DNA of 64,000 bases, taken from NCBI GenBank assembly GCA_964580215.1, contig CAZOJT010000001.1:62001-126000 (forward strand), in the 5' to 3' direction. The notes beneath the pieces are model-generated. The model searched no databases. It was given only the letters and a program-made list of their open reading frames with translations, and had not been told where the DNA came from. Of this stretch, positions 8,778-16,605 are shown one piece after another; the stretch's first letter is position 1, and the number at the start of each line of letters is the position of its first letter. A program made the translations under genes and the position numbers. The DNA is from SM23-73-3 sp964580215. Its GTDB lineage: Bacteria; Zixibacteria; MSB-5A5; SM1-73.

Positions 8778-8951
8778 ATGACGGACTACAGGAAGGTCAG
8801 AGAAATCATCCCCAAAATAGTGAAGAAGATAATAAAGGTATATCCGTTCAAGGAGGATGTTGTTGCTTTCATTGTTGGACAGAAACATGGACTACCATCA
8901 ATAGATACATTTATTCCTGTGAATTACTTGAAGATGAGGGCGATGTTTTAA
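8778..8951 (+). CDS. Small hypothetical protein, coupled to next frame
   Basis: A 57-residue frame starting at an ATG and reading TDYRKVREIIPKIVKKIIKV then YPFKEDVVAFIVGQKHGLPS. The stop overlaps the next ATG as TAATG. Family not recognised. Because the next frame also gives protein-like sequence upstream of its ATG (ELLEDEGDVL), the two may be halves of one gene split by a one-base change rather than two genes. A decayed segment just upstream (near 8720-8775) reads MDIFGNDTNKLLEKK and resembles the tail found after the nucleotidyltransferase remnant at 7870-7920. Confidence 0.4.
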   Translation: MTDYRKVREIIPKIVKKIIKVYPFKEDVVAFIVGQKHGLPSIDTFIPVNYLKMRAMF

Positions 8952-9262
8952 TGGATAAAAGCAATGGAGGGTTTGTTTTAGAATACCATGAAAGTGGACC
9001 GGAAATTGTTGTTTATCTTGGGTTGGCTACAGCGTCGATTATTCTTGTAAGATCCGTTGTTGATTTAATCACTGCTTTGTTAAAGGCCATACAAAACGAG
9101 CGTGGTAAACATCCTGAGAGAATCAAAATCACAAAACGGCGTGTAGTTAAAGCACAGATAGAGGGAGAAAAAATTATGGAGTTAAATTTACCTCTTTCTG
9201 ATGATATAATTAAAAAATTGAATGATAATATCAGAAATGCTATTGAAGAAAGAAATAAGTAA
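8951..9262 (+). CDS. Hypothetical protein with one membrane segment
   Basis: About 103 residues from the ATG that overlaps the previous stop. It begins DKSNGGFVLEYHESGPEIVV, has one hydrophobic segment (LGLATASIILVRSVVDLITALL), then a charged tail with RIKITKRRVVKAQIEGEKI. I do not recognise the family. Short proteins with this layout occur in bacterial conflict-related loci, but that is only an impression. It sits in a patch of decayed toxin-antitoxin and nucleotidyltransferase genes. The frame is open back to 8747, but the upstream part is a shadow of the preceding frame. Confidence 0.45.
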   Translation: MDKSNGGFVLEYHESGPEIVVYLGLATASIILVRSVVDLITALLKAIQNERGKHPERIKITKRRVVKAQIEGEKIMELNLPLSDDIIKKLNDNIRNAIEERNK

Positions 9263-9504
9263 TACTGGTCTCCAGTTGGAGATGGGTTGGGTCTCCTCTC
9301 AGGTGGTGTTTTTGTTTAAAAGATGTCATCATTGGATGAAGGCTTGGGTCGACCGCGGCCGTTGGTGGGATCTTCGACAAATTGGTTCTATCTGGAAATA
9401 TCAAAGGTTACCCAGATCAGTTCACATTCTTGTCAAACCAAGTTCTATTTGAGAAACAGTCCCTCCTAATGCCGAAGCATCAAGAACCCATAAATAGATG
9501 TAGC

Positions 9505-9549
9505 GGAAAGCTTCAGCTTTCCATTAACCCGGCAAACCTGAAGGTTTGC
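9505..9549. repeat. Twin 18-bp hairpins, family R9, copy 1
   Basis: GGAAAGCTTCAGCTTTCC followed by GCAAACCTGAAGGTTTGC. A related pair lies at 44417-44463 in the opposite order (ACCTTCAGGT hairpin, then GGAAAGC/GCTTTCC hairpin), flanked in both places by a GTAGCGGAAAG-type sequence. Confidence 0.7.
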
Positions 9550-9561
9550 ACTCCAATTACG

Positions 9562-9645
9562 ATGATCACCAATTTCTATGTGAATCCTGAAAATGTGTGG
9601 AAAGTCGTAGGGATCCCGCCGTTTCCAGAACCTAACTTAAGTTAG
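9562..9645 (+). pseudogene. Partial duplicate of the rsmE 5' end
   Basis: The ATG at 9562 opens MITNFYVNPENVWKVV, which matches the N-terminus of rsmE at 9726 (MITNFYASPEKISKEV). In the first six codons all DNA differences are at third positions. After about 17 codons the sequence runs into a repeat module and the similarity ends. The remnant is either an old tandem duplication or the footprint of a repeat that moved together with the gene start. Confidence 0.6.
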
Positions 9646-9655
9646 GTTCTGGAAA
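9622..9655. repeat. Perfect 34-nt palindrome, family R8, copy 1
   Basis: The half-site TTTCCAGAACCTAACTT is followed directly by its exact complement. It is nested between CCCGCCG and GGCGGC arms. Related palindromes lie at 12755-12784 (30 nt) and 22175-22196 (shorter, imperfect), so this is a dispersed element. Confidence 0.85.
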
Positions 9656-9725
9656 TTGGCGGCAGGGCTGTCCGCCTTGAAGTAAGGACAGGGACAAGCC
9701 CTGTCCCCACGTAATACAGCAGAAA

Positions 9726-10472
9726 ATGATCACAAACTTTTACGCAAGTCCGGAGAAGATCAGCAAAGAGGTTTTGAGAATTGAAGGTGAGGAGGCAAAG
9801 CACATCCTGTCGGTTCTCCGCTACGGCTCCGGGGATGTGATCGATGTGGTGGATGGCTGTGGCACGAAATATAAAGTCAAAATTGAAGAAATCTCTCGAG
9901 ACTTTCTGGAAGGAAGAATCCTTTCTCGCACCCACAAGGAAAATGAACCTAACTGCCATCTCACCCTGGCTCAGGCTATCTGCCGAAAAGAAAGAATGGA
10001 TTTTTTGATTGAGAAAGCAACCGAGATCGGGGTCTCTTCCATCATTCCCATCGTGACTGAAAGAAACCTGATCAAAGTTAGCGGAGTCTCAAGCCAGCAG
10101 AAGAAAATTGATCGGTGGAGAAGATTGGCAATTGCCAGCATGAAACAATCGCTTAGAACAGTATTGCCGGAAATACATGATATAATTGAGTTCGAACAAC
10201 TGCTTTCAAAAGTCAAAAGTTTTGATCTCTGTCTGATCGCCAGTCTGGATAAAGATTCAAAAAGCATAAAAGAATGTGAACAGTTAAGGGCAGGGGTGAA
10301 AAATATACTTCTTATAGTTGGTCCCGAAGCCGGATTCACCAAAGAGGAGCTTTCCAAAGCCAAAGCGCAGGGAGCCATTCCCATAAGTTTCGGCTCAAGA
10401 AGGCTAAGAACCGAGACTGCAGGAGTGCTCTTCTTATCTTTAGTTCTCCACCAACTCGATGACCTGGGGTAA
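9726..10472 (+). CDS. rsmE: 16S rRNA m3U1498 methyltransferase RsmE
   Basis: A 248-residue SPOUT (alpha/beta-knot) methyltransferase that methylates N3 of U1498 in 16S rRNA. The N-terminal PUA-like part begins MITNFYASPEKI and contains EEAKHILSVLR. The C-terminal knot has the SAM-binding signature LLIVGPEAGFTKEEL and the final RRLRTETAGVLFLSLVLHQ. The second Gly of the usual GPEGG is Ala here (GPEAG), a mild variation. Length is normal. A truncated copy of its first codons lies about 160 bases upstream. Confidence 0.95.
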   Translation: MITNFYASPEKISKEVLRIEGEEAKHILSVLRYGSGDVIDVVDGCGTKYKVKIEEISRDFLEGRILSRTHKENEPNCHLTLAQAICRKERMDFLIEKATEIGVSSIIPIVTERNLIKVSGVSSQQKKIDRWRRLAIASMKQSLRTVLPEIHDIIEFEQLLSKVKSFDLCLIASLDKDSKSIKECEQLRAGVKNILLIVGPEAGFTKEELSKAKAQGAIPISFGSRRLRTETAGVLFLSLVLHQLDDLG

Positions 10473-10481
10473 AAAAGTGCT

Positions 10482-10537
10482 CCAGGCGGGTGTTCTTCAC
10501 CACCGCTTGTTTCCCATTGGTGAAGAACACCAACGGG
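10482..10537. repeat. Dispersed hairpin, family R7, copy 1
   Basis: Inverted arms GGTGTTCTTCACCA and TGGTGAAGAACACC ten bases beyond the rsmE stop, bordered by CCAGGCGG and CAACGGGAAGC. Looser copies are at 30551-30650 and 35771-35890. No T-run follows, so terminator function is not evident. Confidence 0.7.
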
Positions 10538-10619
10538 AAGCAAGCAACCTCCCATTTTACCTGCCTTTTCTTCGTCAATGTATTCCCCACCAAGCCGATA
10601 TTAAATTAAGGTCTTACAT

Positions 10620-10710
10620 GTGCCTGTCGGGTCCCTGACCCGACAGGTAAAATCCGATCAAAGCAAGATATGAGTTTCCCGCCAGGTCAAGGGACTTGGC
10701 GGGCACAGAA
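10620..10710. repeat. Double-hairpin repeat, family R5, copy 1
   Basis: Two hairpins in series: CTGTCGGGTCCCTGACCCGACAG (23 nt, at 10624-10646; halves CTGTCGGGTC and its complement) and GCCAGGTCAAGGGACTTGGC, ending GGGCACAGAA. The same pair occurs at 19836-19902. It runs into the apparent 5' extension of the following gene, which is why that gene's start is placed downstream. Confidence 0.8.
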
Positions 10711-10768
10711 TTCAGGCTTATCTTTCCTTTGGGCATCTTTTGATTTCAGCTCATTCGAGGTTACCCTG

Positions 10769-12676
10769 ATGGCAAAACTTATCACACTTGGAAAAGAGCA
10801 TCTTTTATTTGTGGCTGAAATTCTTTTTCTTCTGGCTTTATTTGGTATCCTCCTTTTGATTGATTTTCCCATTTATCTTAAACTCGCTTCCATTTTCCTG
10901 TTTATACTTTTCCTGGTGGGATGGTTTTTGTGGAGTTTTTCCAAGCAACAGCAGAGGTACCAACTTTTAGCTGAAGAGCAAAAACAAAACAGCGAAAAGC
11001 TTGAAAGGTTGTTAAAGCTGGCTGTGGAATTTTCCAAGATTTCATTCGTCCGGGATAAATTGCATAAGATCACACCCAAACTTGCAGACCTCTTTGAAGA
11101 ATATTTCCAATCGAATGAGTTTTTGCTTTTTGTGAAAAAAAGAAATGTGTATCAGGTGCTGGTAGCCAACAATGTAACTTTGCCCCAACGGAGCAAAATG
11201 ACCGTTAAATCCAACAACGAATTCATTTCTTTGTTGAAATCGGCAGGCGGAATAAATAATCTGGATTTTCTTCAAACGGTTAAAGCTCCCTCCTCCTTCA
11301 AAGCCTTGCAAAGACAATATCAGTTTGACCGTCTCATCCCACTTTTGACTGAATCAGATCTGTGGGGTTTCGTAATGCTAAAAACCGAAGGAAGGTTTGT
11401 AGATGAGAGCATAAATCATACGCCTGACGTCTGGGAACAAGAATTGCCGTTTTGGGCGCTTAATCAGATCGCCCTGAATTTAGAAAAAGAAGACCTTTCA
11501 AGCAAGTTTAGAGAGCTTGAAAATAAGTTTAACACAAATGCAAAGCAGGTAAGATGTGAATTGTCCGTTTTGAATAGGGACCTTAAGAGAAAGATATTCG
11601 ATCTGAATGCGGTTTTGGGATTGGTCAAAAACCTTTATTCCGTGCTGGAGGAGGAGGGTTTGTTCTCTGTATTAGCCCGGATGTTACAGGATCATCTGGG
11701 AGCAAAATCCGTGTTTTTGATGTGGCCTCATAAGAGAAACGAAGACGTGGTGGGTAAGTATTTTTATGGCGCCCATAACTCCCATCTATCCGGAAAAGAA
11801 ACCATCTCCCAGCTAAGAATAGAAAAGGGGAAAGCTTTGTATAATTGGATCAAAAATGAAAAGCAAATTTGGCATCTTTATACCATGCAAAGGATTTCCG
11901 AGGAGGATGAGCTTCTAAAAGCTCTCTTAGATTCTGGCTTTCAGATCGGGGCTAAGCTTGCCTTTGCCCGTGAGAGTTTCGGGATAATATTTTTGGGCGA
12001 AAAGACAGATGGCGCTAAATACCGGCAGATAGACTTAGATATCCTGGCGATTCTGATCAACATGGCTGTGGTCACCTATAGGAATATCAGGCACTTTAAA
12101 AGCATTGAGGAACTTTCTTACACCGACAGCATCACCGGGCTTTATAACTATCGTTATTTTTATAAGCGACTGACCGAAGAGGTGTTCCGAGCAAAAAGGT
12201 TTGGCAGAAAATTAGCTTTAGTCATCTTTGATATCGACGATTTCAAGATTTACAACGATACCTACGGACACCAGGCTGGGGATCAACTGCTCAAGCAATT
12301 GGGCGGTCTTCTTTCCCGCACAGTCAGGTCGATTGACGTGGTCTCTCGATATGGGGGAGAGGAGTTCTGTGTGATCATGCCGGAGTCCGATCAGGAGGAG
12401 TGTTTGAAGTTCACAGAAAGAGTCCGCAAAAACATCATGAATTTCCCCTTCAAGTCCGAATTTGGACCTCATTTGAGTCAACCGACCAGCGGAGATGAAT
12501 ATCCAAAGCAGGAGCACAACATCACTGTAAGCTTAGGTGGGGCTATCTATCCTTATGATGCTCGCTCGGTGGATCGTCTCATCTACTGTGCTGACATGGC
12601 TCTTCTGAAAGCCAAAAGCACAGGCAAAAACAGGTCGGTGATGTACCAAGAAAAATTGGTTACCGTAAGCCATTGA
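10769..12676 (+). CDS. GAF-GGDEF diguanylate cyclase, membrane-anchored
   Basis: About 635 residues from the ATG at 10769, which has a GAGG site; the frame is open from 10670, but that part is repeat sequence. Two hydrophobic N-terminal segments (LFVAEILFLLALFGILLLI, then LASIFLFILFLVGWFLW) anchor it in the inner membrane. A coiled-coil linker, two GAF-like sensor regions (roughly residues 70-210 and 270-420) and a GGDEF domain follow. The active site is RYGGEEF, with RSID seven residues upstream as a product-inhibition I-site, and DIDDFKIYNDTYGHQAGD is normal, so c-di-GMP synthesis with feedback control is expected. The domain has a short insertion (QPTSGDEYPKQEH) before the last strands. 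No adjacent EAL or PilZ partner. Confidence 0.92.
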   Translation: MAKLITLGKEHLLFVAEILFLLALFGILLLIDFPIYLKLASIFLFILFLVGWFLWSFSKQQQRYQLLAEEQKQNSEKLERLLKLAVEFSKISFVRDKLHKITPKLADLFEEYFQSNEFLLFVKKRNVYQVLVANNVTLPQRSKMTVKSNNEFISLLKSAGGINNLDFLQTVKAPSSFKALQRQYQFDRLIPLLTESDLWGFVMLKTEGRFVDESINHTPDVWEQELPFWALNQIALNLEKEDLSSKFRELENKFNTNAKQVRCELSVLNRDLKRKIFDLNAVLGLVKNLYSVLEEEGLFSVLARMLQDHLGAKSVFLMWPHKRNEDVVGKYFYGAHNSHLSGKETISQLRIEKGKALYNWIKNEKQIWHLYTMQRISEEDELLKALLDSGFQIGAKLAFARESFGIIFLGEKTDGAKYRQIDLDILAILINMAVVTYRNIRHFKSIEELSYTDSITGLYNYRYFYKRLTEEVFRAKRFGRKLALVIFDIDDFKIYNDTYGHQAGDQLLKQLGGLLSRTVRSIDVVSRYGGEEFCVIMPESDQEECLKFTERVRKNIMNFPFKSEFGPHLSQPTSGDEYPKQEHNITVSLGGAIYPYDARSVDRLIYCADMALLKAKSTGKNRSVMYQEKLVTVSH

Positions 12677-13024
12677 ATTTGAGCAGTTTTTTGAAAATCC
12701 CTCTTCCAAGATTTAGGAAAAATCTTCAAGTAACGCTTTTTGTCGGAGAAAAAAGCCAGAACCTAACTTAAGTTAGGCTCTGGCCCTACTATGGCTTAAG
12801 ATTCCGTCGTTGCGATAATCGACAATATTTCTTCTTTCGAGACAAGCCCTTCATGATAAACTCAGACGCTGCATTTTTTGATTCTGGGATTTTCCAGGAT
12901 TGCATATTAATGTTGAGTTACAAACATTTTGCAATTTTTGGTTGTAATTTTTGATTTTTTCCTTAAATTCTAACTGGCAAAACTTGGCTTTTGAAAACAA
13001 AGCTCAGGAGGTTGGAAAACAAAT
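12677..13024. other. Intergenic region with palindrome
   Basis: No gene. A 30-nt palindrome (family R8) lies at 12755-12784, followed by CCTACTAT as in the copy at 22175. The last 20 bases contain the CAGGAGG ribosome site of the downstream gene. The region from 12890 is AT-rich and could hold its promoter, though no clear -35/-10 pair stands out. Confidence 0.5.
12755..12784. repeat. 30-nt palindrome, family R8, copy 2
   Basis: GCCAGAACCTAACTT and its near-perfect complement (one mismatch), the same core as the 34-nt palindrome at 9622-9655. Confidence 0.75.
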
Positions 13025-13894
13025 ATGCGGACCATCTTTGCCACATTACGACCGCAACAATGGGTTAAGAACTTTGTTCTTTTTGCCGGATTGATCTTCT
13101 CTCAGAATCTGGGCAGTCTGGATATGGTTTTAAAAACCTTAGCCGGCTTCGCTTTATTCTGTCTTTTGTCCTCCAGCGCTTACATTCTTAACGATATCCT
13201 GGACGTGGAAAGCGATAGAAAACACCCCTTAAAATCTGCTCGCCCCATTGCTAATAGGGAGATCAAAATCTCAACGGCTGTAGTTCTTTTTGTCATCCTC
13301 GTCCTGATTTCTTTGGGTCTTTCAGCCTGGCTAAGTCCCCTCTTTGCCTTAACCGCCCTGATTTACGTCATTCTGAACTTGTTTTATTCCTTGCATCTTA
13401 AACATGTGGTGATAATAGACGTGATGTGCATTGCTTTGGGTTTTGTTATTCGTGCGGTGGCAGGAGCGGTTTTAATCGGGGTGGAGATCTCTGCTTGGCT
13501 GGTGGTCTGCACCACCCTTCTGGCTCTGTTTTTAGGCTTCGGTAAAAGAAGACACGAGCTTCAGCTTTTAGAAACTCAAGCCACCGGTCACAGAAAAATC
13601 CTTTCCGAATACAGCCCCTATTTTCTGGACCAGATGATCTCGGTGGTCACCGCCTCCACTGTGGTGGCTTATGTTTTCTACACCCTCTCACCCGAGGTGG
13701 AGACAAAATTGGGGACAGGGCATATGGATTTGACCATTCCTTTCGTATTATATGGAGTGTTCAGGTATTTGTATCTTATTCATCAGAAGGAAGGAGGCGG
13801 AAGCCCCACCAGAATGCTTCTAAACGATAAACCCATTCTGGCAAATATCATCCTGTGGCTTGTGGCGGTGATCCTGATCGTATATGTGTTTTAA
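13025..13894 (+). CDS. UbiA-family prenyltransferase, decaprenyl-phosphate phosphoribosyltransferase-like
   Basis: A 289-residue integral membrane enzyme with about eight helices. The first aspartate motif is LNDILDVESDRKHPLKSARP, with the HPxKxxRPIA extension that distinguishes DPPR synthases (UbiA of mycobacteria) from quinone prenyltransferases. The N-terminus LRPQQWVKNFVLFAGLIFS is likewise typical. Such enzymes move 5-phosphoribose from PRPP to a polyprenyl phosphate, a first step toward decaprenyl-phospho-arabinose or related lipid-linked sugars. The later steps (phosphatase, DprE1/E2) are not in the window. A strong CAGGAGG ribosome site supports the start. The next gene on the strand is a DUF362 protein. 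Confidence 0.85.
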   Translation: MRTIFATLRPQQWVKNFVLFAGLIFSQNLGSLDMVLKTLAGFALFCLLSSSAYILNDILDVESDRKHPLKSARPIANREIKISTAVVLFVILVLISLGLSAWLSPLFALTALIYVILNLFYSLHLKHVVIIDVMCIALGFVIRAVAGAVLIGVEISAWLVVCTTLLALFLGFGKRRHELQLLETQATGHRKILSEYSPYFLDQMISVVTASTVVAYVFYTLSPEVETKLGTGHMDLTIPFVLYGVFRYLYLIHQKEGGGSPTRMLLNDKPILANIILWLVAVILIVYVF

Positions 13895-13929
13895 AGCTAA
13901 TGACGAATGACGAATAAAAACCATTGCTC

Positions 13930-14012
13930 GGCGAGGATTCGTATGAATGCATACGCATGTTATCATCCTCGCCCACTGACTAAACAATTTGGGGGATGAT
14001 AACATCCCCCAA
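13930..14012. repeat. Two intergenic hairpins
   Basis: GGCGAGGAT (13930) pairs with ATCCTCGCC (13965-13973), and GGGGGATG pairs with CATCCCCC around ATAA (13991-14010). They lie between direct/inverted GACGAATGACGAAT-type sequence and leave no room for a gene. Confidence 0.65.
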
Positions 14013-14091
14013 GAGCAAGCGGAGATGACGAATGCTTTTATCCATCATCCGTCATTCGTCATCGGTCATTTTTGTTCCGTAAGGAGGACTT

Positions 14092-15171
14092 GTGACAAAA
14101 TCAAAAGTGGCGGTAGCAAAGACGTCGCCTGAGACTGTGCTGGATGATTATCATAATCTTTTAAGGTTAGCCGAGGTGGAGAGTTTTCTCTCCAGGGATA
14201 AGCTCACCATTCTTAAGGATAACATCTCCTGGCATTATCCTTTCCCCGGAGCCAACACCACCCCCTGGCAACTGGAGGGAACCATTCTTGGTCTTAAGAA
14301 GCTGGGGTTTGAGCAATTGGTGGCGGTTGAGAATAATACCGTGGTGACCAATACCTTAAAGGGAGAAAGATTAAATAAATATACTGGCATTTACAAAAAA
14401 CATAACATCGAGGTGCAACTCAATTTCTCTGATGATTTCAAATGGGTCAAATATGAGCCTAAAGGTGAACTCTTAGCATTACCCAAAATCTACAAGAAGG
14501 GAATTTACCTTCCTGAGTTTTTCTTTGACAAAAACATCATTCACCTTCCCACCGTAAAATGCCACATCTACACCACCACCACCGGGGCAATGAAGAATGC
14601 CTTTGGTGGGCTTTTAACTACCAAAAGGCATTATACGCATACCTGGATTCACGAGACTTTGGTTGATCTGCTGACCATCCAGAAGGAGATCCACTCCGGA
14701 ATATTTGCGGTGATGGATGGGACCACCGCGGGAAACGGACCCGGTCCCCGCACCATGAAGCCGGAGATAAAAGACTTCATCTTAGCTTCAGCAGATTCGG
14801 TGGCCATAGATGCGGTGGCGGCAAAGATGATGGGTTTTGATCCCATGAGCATAAAATATATTCGTCTGGCTCATGAACGGGGTTTGGGAAAGGGGAGGAT
14901 GGATGAGATCGACGTCCTGGGAGAAGATATCTCGGATGTGAATTTTGGTTTTACCGTAGGTGATAACATAGCAAGCCGGGTGGGTGATCTTCTTTGGTTC
15001 TCCCCGCTGAGGATCTTTCAAAGGCTATTTTTCCGCACTCCTTTAGTATATATCTTCGTTTTCGGCTCTGCTTTCTATCATGACCGCTTCTGGTGGCCGG
15101 TTAAGGGGAAAGAAGTCTTCAAAGAGTGGTCTGAGACCAAGTGGGGAAAACTGTTCCAATCCTATTTATAG
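14092..15171 (+). CDS. DUF362 domain protein
   Basis: A 359-residue cytoplasmic protein starting at GTG with a strong AAGGAGGACTT site. It matches the DUF362 pattern: NISWHYPFPGANTTPWQLEG near the start, then HLPTVKCHIYTTTTGAMKNA and FGGLLTTKRHYTH, then FAVMDGTTAGNGPGPRTM and SADSVAIDAVAAKMMGFDP. The family is widespread, sometimes fused to ferredoxin domains, but its reaction is not established; this copy has no ferredoxin motif. It follows the UbiA-type enzyme on the same strand with about 200 bases of repeat sequence between, so co-regulation is possible but not shown. Confidence 0.88.
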   Translation: MTKSKVAVAKTSPETVLDDYHNLLRLAEVESFLSRDKLTILKDNISWHYPFPGANTTPWQLEGTILGLKKLGFEQLVAVENNTVVTNTLKGERLNKYTGIYKKHNIEVQLNFSDDFKWVKYEPKGELLALPKIYKKGIYLPEFFFDKNIIHLPTVKCHIYTTTTGAMKNAFGGLLTTKRHYTHTWIHETLVDLLTIQKEIHSGIFAVMDGTTAGNGPGPRTMKPEIKDFILASADSVAIDAVAAKMMGFDPMSIKYIRLAHERGLGKGRMDEIDVLGEDISDVNFGFTVGDNIASRVGDLLWFSPLRIFQRLFFRTPLVYIFVFGSAFYHDRFWWPVKGKEVFKEWSETKWGKLFQSYL

Positions 15172-15393
15172 GTCAAGCACGTCCGTTCTCCCGCCAGAGG
15201 CGGGATCAGGATGAATCCAAAGGACTGCTTGATAGAAAGATCTGTTAACTGTCTAACGGGGAAAGTCACCTGCGCCGAAACTCTGTCATTTAAGAGTTTG
15301 CAATTACTTCTAACCATTGTTTACCTCAAAACTTTTAAAATCACGCCTTACGCTTTCGGCGTCAGGTGCACTGGGGTTAGCCAGCTAATGTTT

Positions 15394-16605
15394 TCACCAT
15401 AATTTATCACTTTTCCTAAGATTATCCTTAACACATAACACTTGACCATTTTCTACTTCAGTTTTTCCACCTTTTATCCAAGGTGTAATATGATCAGCGT
15501 GCCAGTTATATTCAGATACTTTTTTGGAACAAATTTGACATATCCCTTTATCTCTTGCATATATCTCAGCCTTTTGATCATCATCGAAATTTCTCTTTGG
15601 ATCTAATTCTATGATTTCCATTTCTTTGAACATTTTATAAAAATCAAGTATCAATATTCTAAAACGATTTTCAATCGAACGTCGTGAATTTGCTGAACTA
15701 GACATATACAATTTATATTCATCGTTTTTTCTTCTTTCTGGTTCAGTATATTGATACCATTCCAACAAATTATCATAAAATTTATCTGATAACTTGGTCG
15801 TTTTTAAAAGGTATGAAACAAGCAAATATGCATTAATCGTTGATGCTCTATTTAGAAGTCGGGATTTGTCAGGAAACAAACCATTCAATATTTTTAAAGT
15901 TCTTTTTAAATAATCAATCGCATATTTAGTAACTGAATTTTTATAGTCAGAATACATTTTAGATAGGAATCTGTCCCTAGTATCAGTTAGGCCATTATTC
16001 AATTCTAGCATCATCATCTGAGCACACACTTGGTGGTATGCGAATCTATGATTGGAAAAAGAGACTTTGTTAAAAAACTGATTATTAAATGCAATTTCAC
16101 GAATTGTTTCTGTCATCTTTCCAGGCATTGAATTTCTTACTTCAGCTGGGCTTAGAGGAGTACCGTTGTTAAGTCTAAAGAATAAATCAGCTATTTCATT
16201 TTCTGTAGCATTAGTTATAATGACAACATCTAAAGTATATTTATGGACACGTTCAATTTTAACTTTTGAGTCCAATTCTTTATAACTAAGACCTGCGACA
16301 TTATATTTTTCGCCATCAATTAATAAATCATCAGATTCCTCATCTAATCTGAGATCTCGGATTAAGAAATCCCATAAAGTTTTCATCCTTTGTTGTCCAT
16401 CTATTACCTCGTAGGAAAACCCATCTTTTTTATTTTCTCTAAGATAAATTTTCGGAATATCAATTTTTCTAAGAATGCTATCAATTAGCATTTGTTTTTG
16501 TTTTGGTCTCCAAACTGAGCCACGCTGATAATTTGGATTTGGATTGATATCTTTTTCATATTCTTTGAATGATAATAATGGCCAATGTTCAATTTTTGTT
16601 TCCAT
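15394..16605 (-). CDS. DUF262-HNH protein (GmrSD-like nuclease family)
   Basis: A 403-residue protein in visibly AT-rich DNA. The N-terminal DUF262 domain has NPNYQRGSVWRPKQKQMLID and YEVIDGQQRMKTLWDFL, whose DGQQR motif is the ParB-like NTPase signature of the family, followed by LFFRLNNGTPLSPAEVRNSM. The C-terminal 60 residues form an HNH module: QICSKKV, WHADHITPWIKGGKTEVENG, LCVKDNLRKSDKLW. DUF262/HNH proteins include GmrSD and SspE-like restriction nucleases that attack modified phage DNA, and also stand-alone members of unknown role. It is a lone gene facing away from its neighbours, with different base composition, which points to horizontal transfer. The second Cys-x-x-Cys of the zinc site is incomplete (one Cys, then a Lys-Asp-Asn). 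Confidence 0.88.
   Translation of the reverse strand: METKIEHWPLLSFKEYEKDINPNPNYQRGSVWRPKQKQMLIDSILRKIDIPKIYLRENKKDGFSYEVIDGQQRMKTLWDFLIRDLRLDEESDDLLIDGEKYNVAGLSYKELDSKVKIERVHKYTLDVVIITNATENEIADLFFRLNNGTPLSPAEVRNSMPGKMTETIREIAFNNQFFNKVSFSNHRFAYHQVCAQMMMLELNNGLTDTRDRFLSKMYSDYKNSVTKYAIDYLKRTLKILNGLFPDKSRLLNRASTINAYLLVSYLLKTTKLSDKFYDNLLEWYQYTEPERRKNDEYKLYMSSSANSRRSIENRFRILILDFYKMFKEMEIIELDPKRNFDDDQKAEIYARDKGICQICSKKVSEYNWHADHITPWIKGGKTEVENGQVLCVKDNLRKSDKLW

Larger units (their letters stand above)
9263..9725. other. Gene-free stretch with repeats and a partial rsmE start
   Basis: Contains two adjacent 18-bp hairpins (GGAAAGCTTCAGCTTTCC at 9505-9522 and GCAAACCTGAAGGTTTGC at 9532-9549), a short copy of the rsmE start (9562-9615), and a nested palindrome (9622-9655) inside a larger GGATCCCGCC/GGCGG repeat module. 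The frame open from 9382 to 9645 runs through these repeats and is not credible as one gene. Confidence 0.6.

Noticed and set aside
9382..9645. Open frame of 87 codons before rsmE
   Set aside because: It runs through hairpin repeats and a palindrome and includes the truncated rsmE start; no family pattern over its length.
10670..10768. N-terminal extension of the GGDEF protein
   Set aside because: These 33 codons are the R5 repeat; the ATG at 10769 has a ribosome site and starts directly before the membrane segments.
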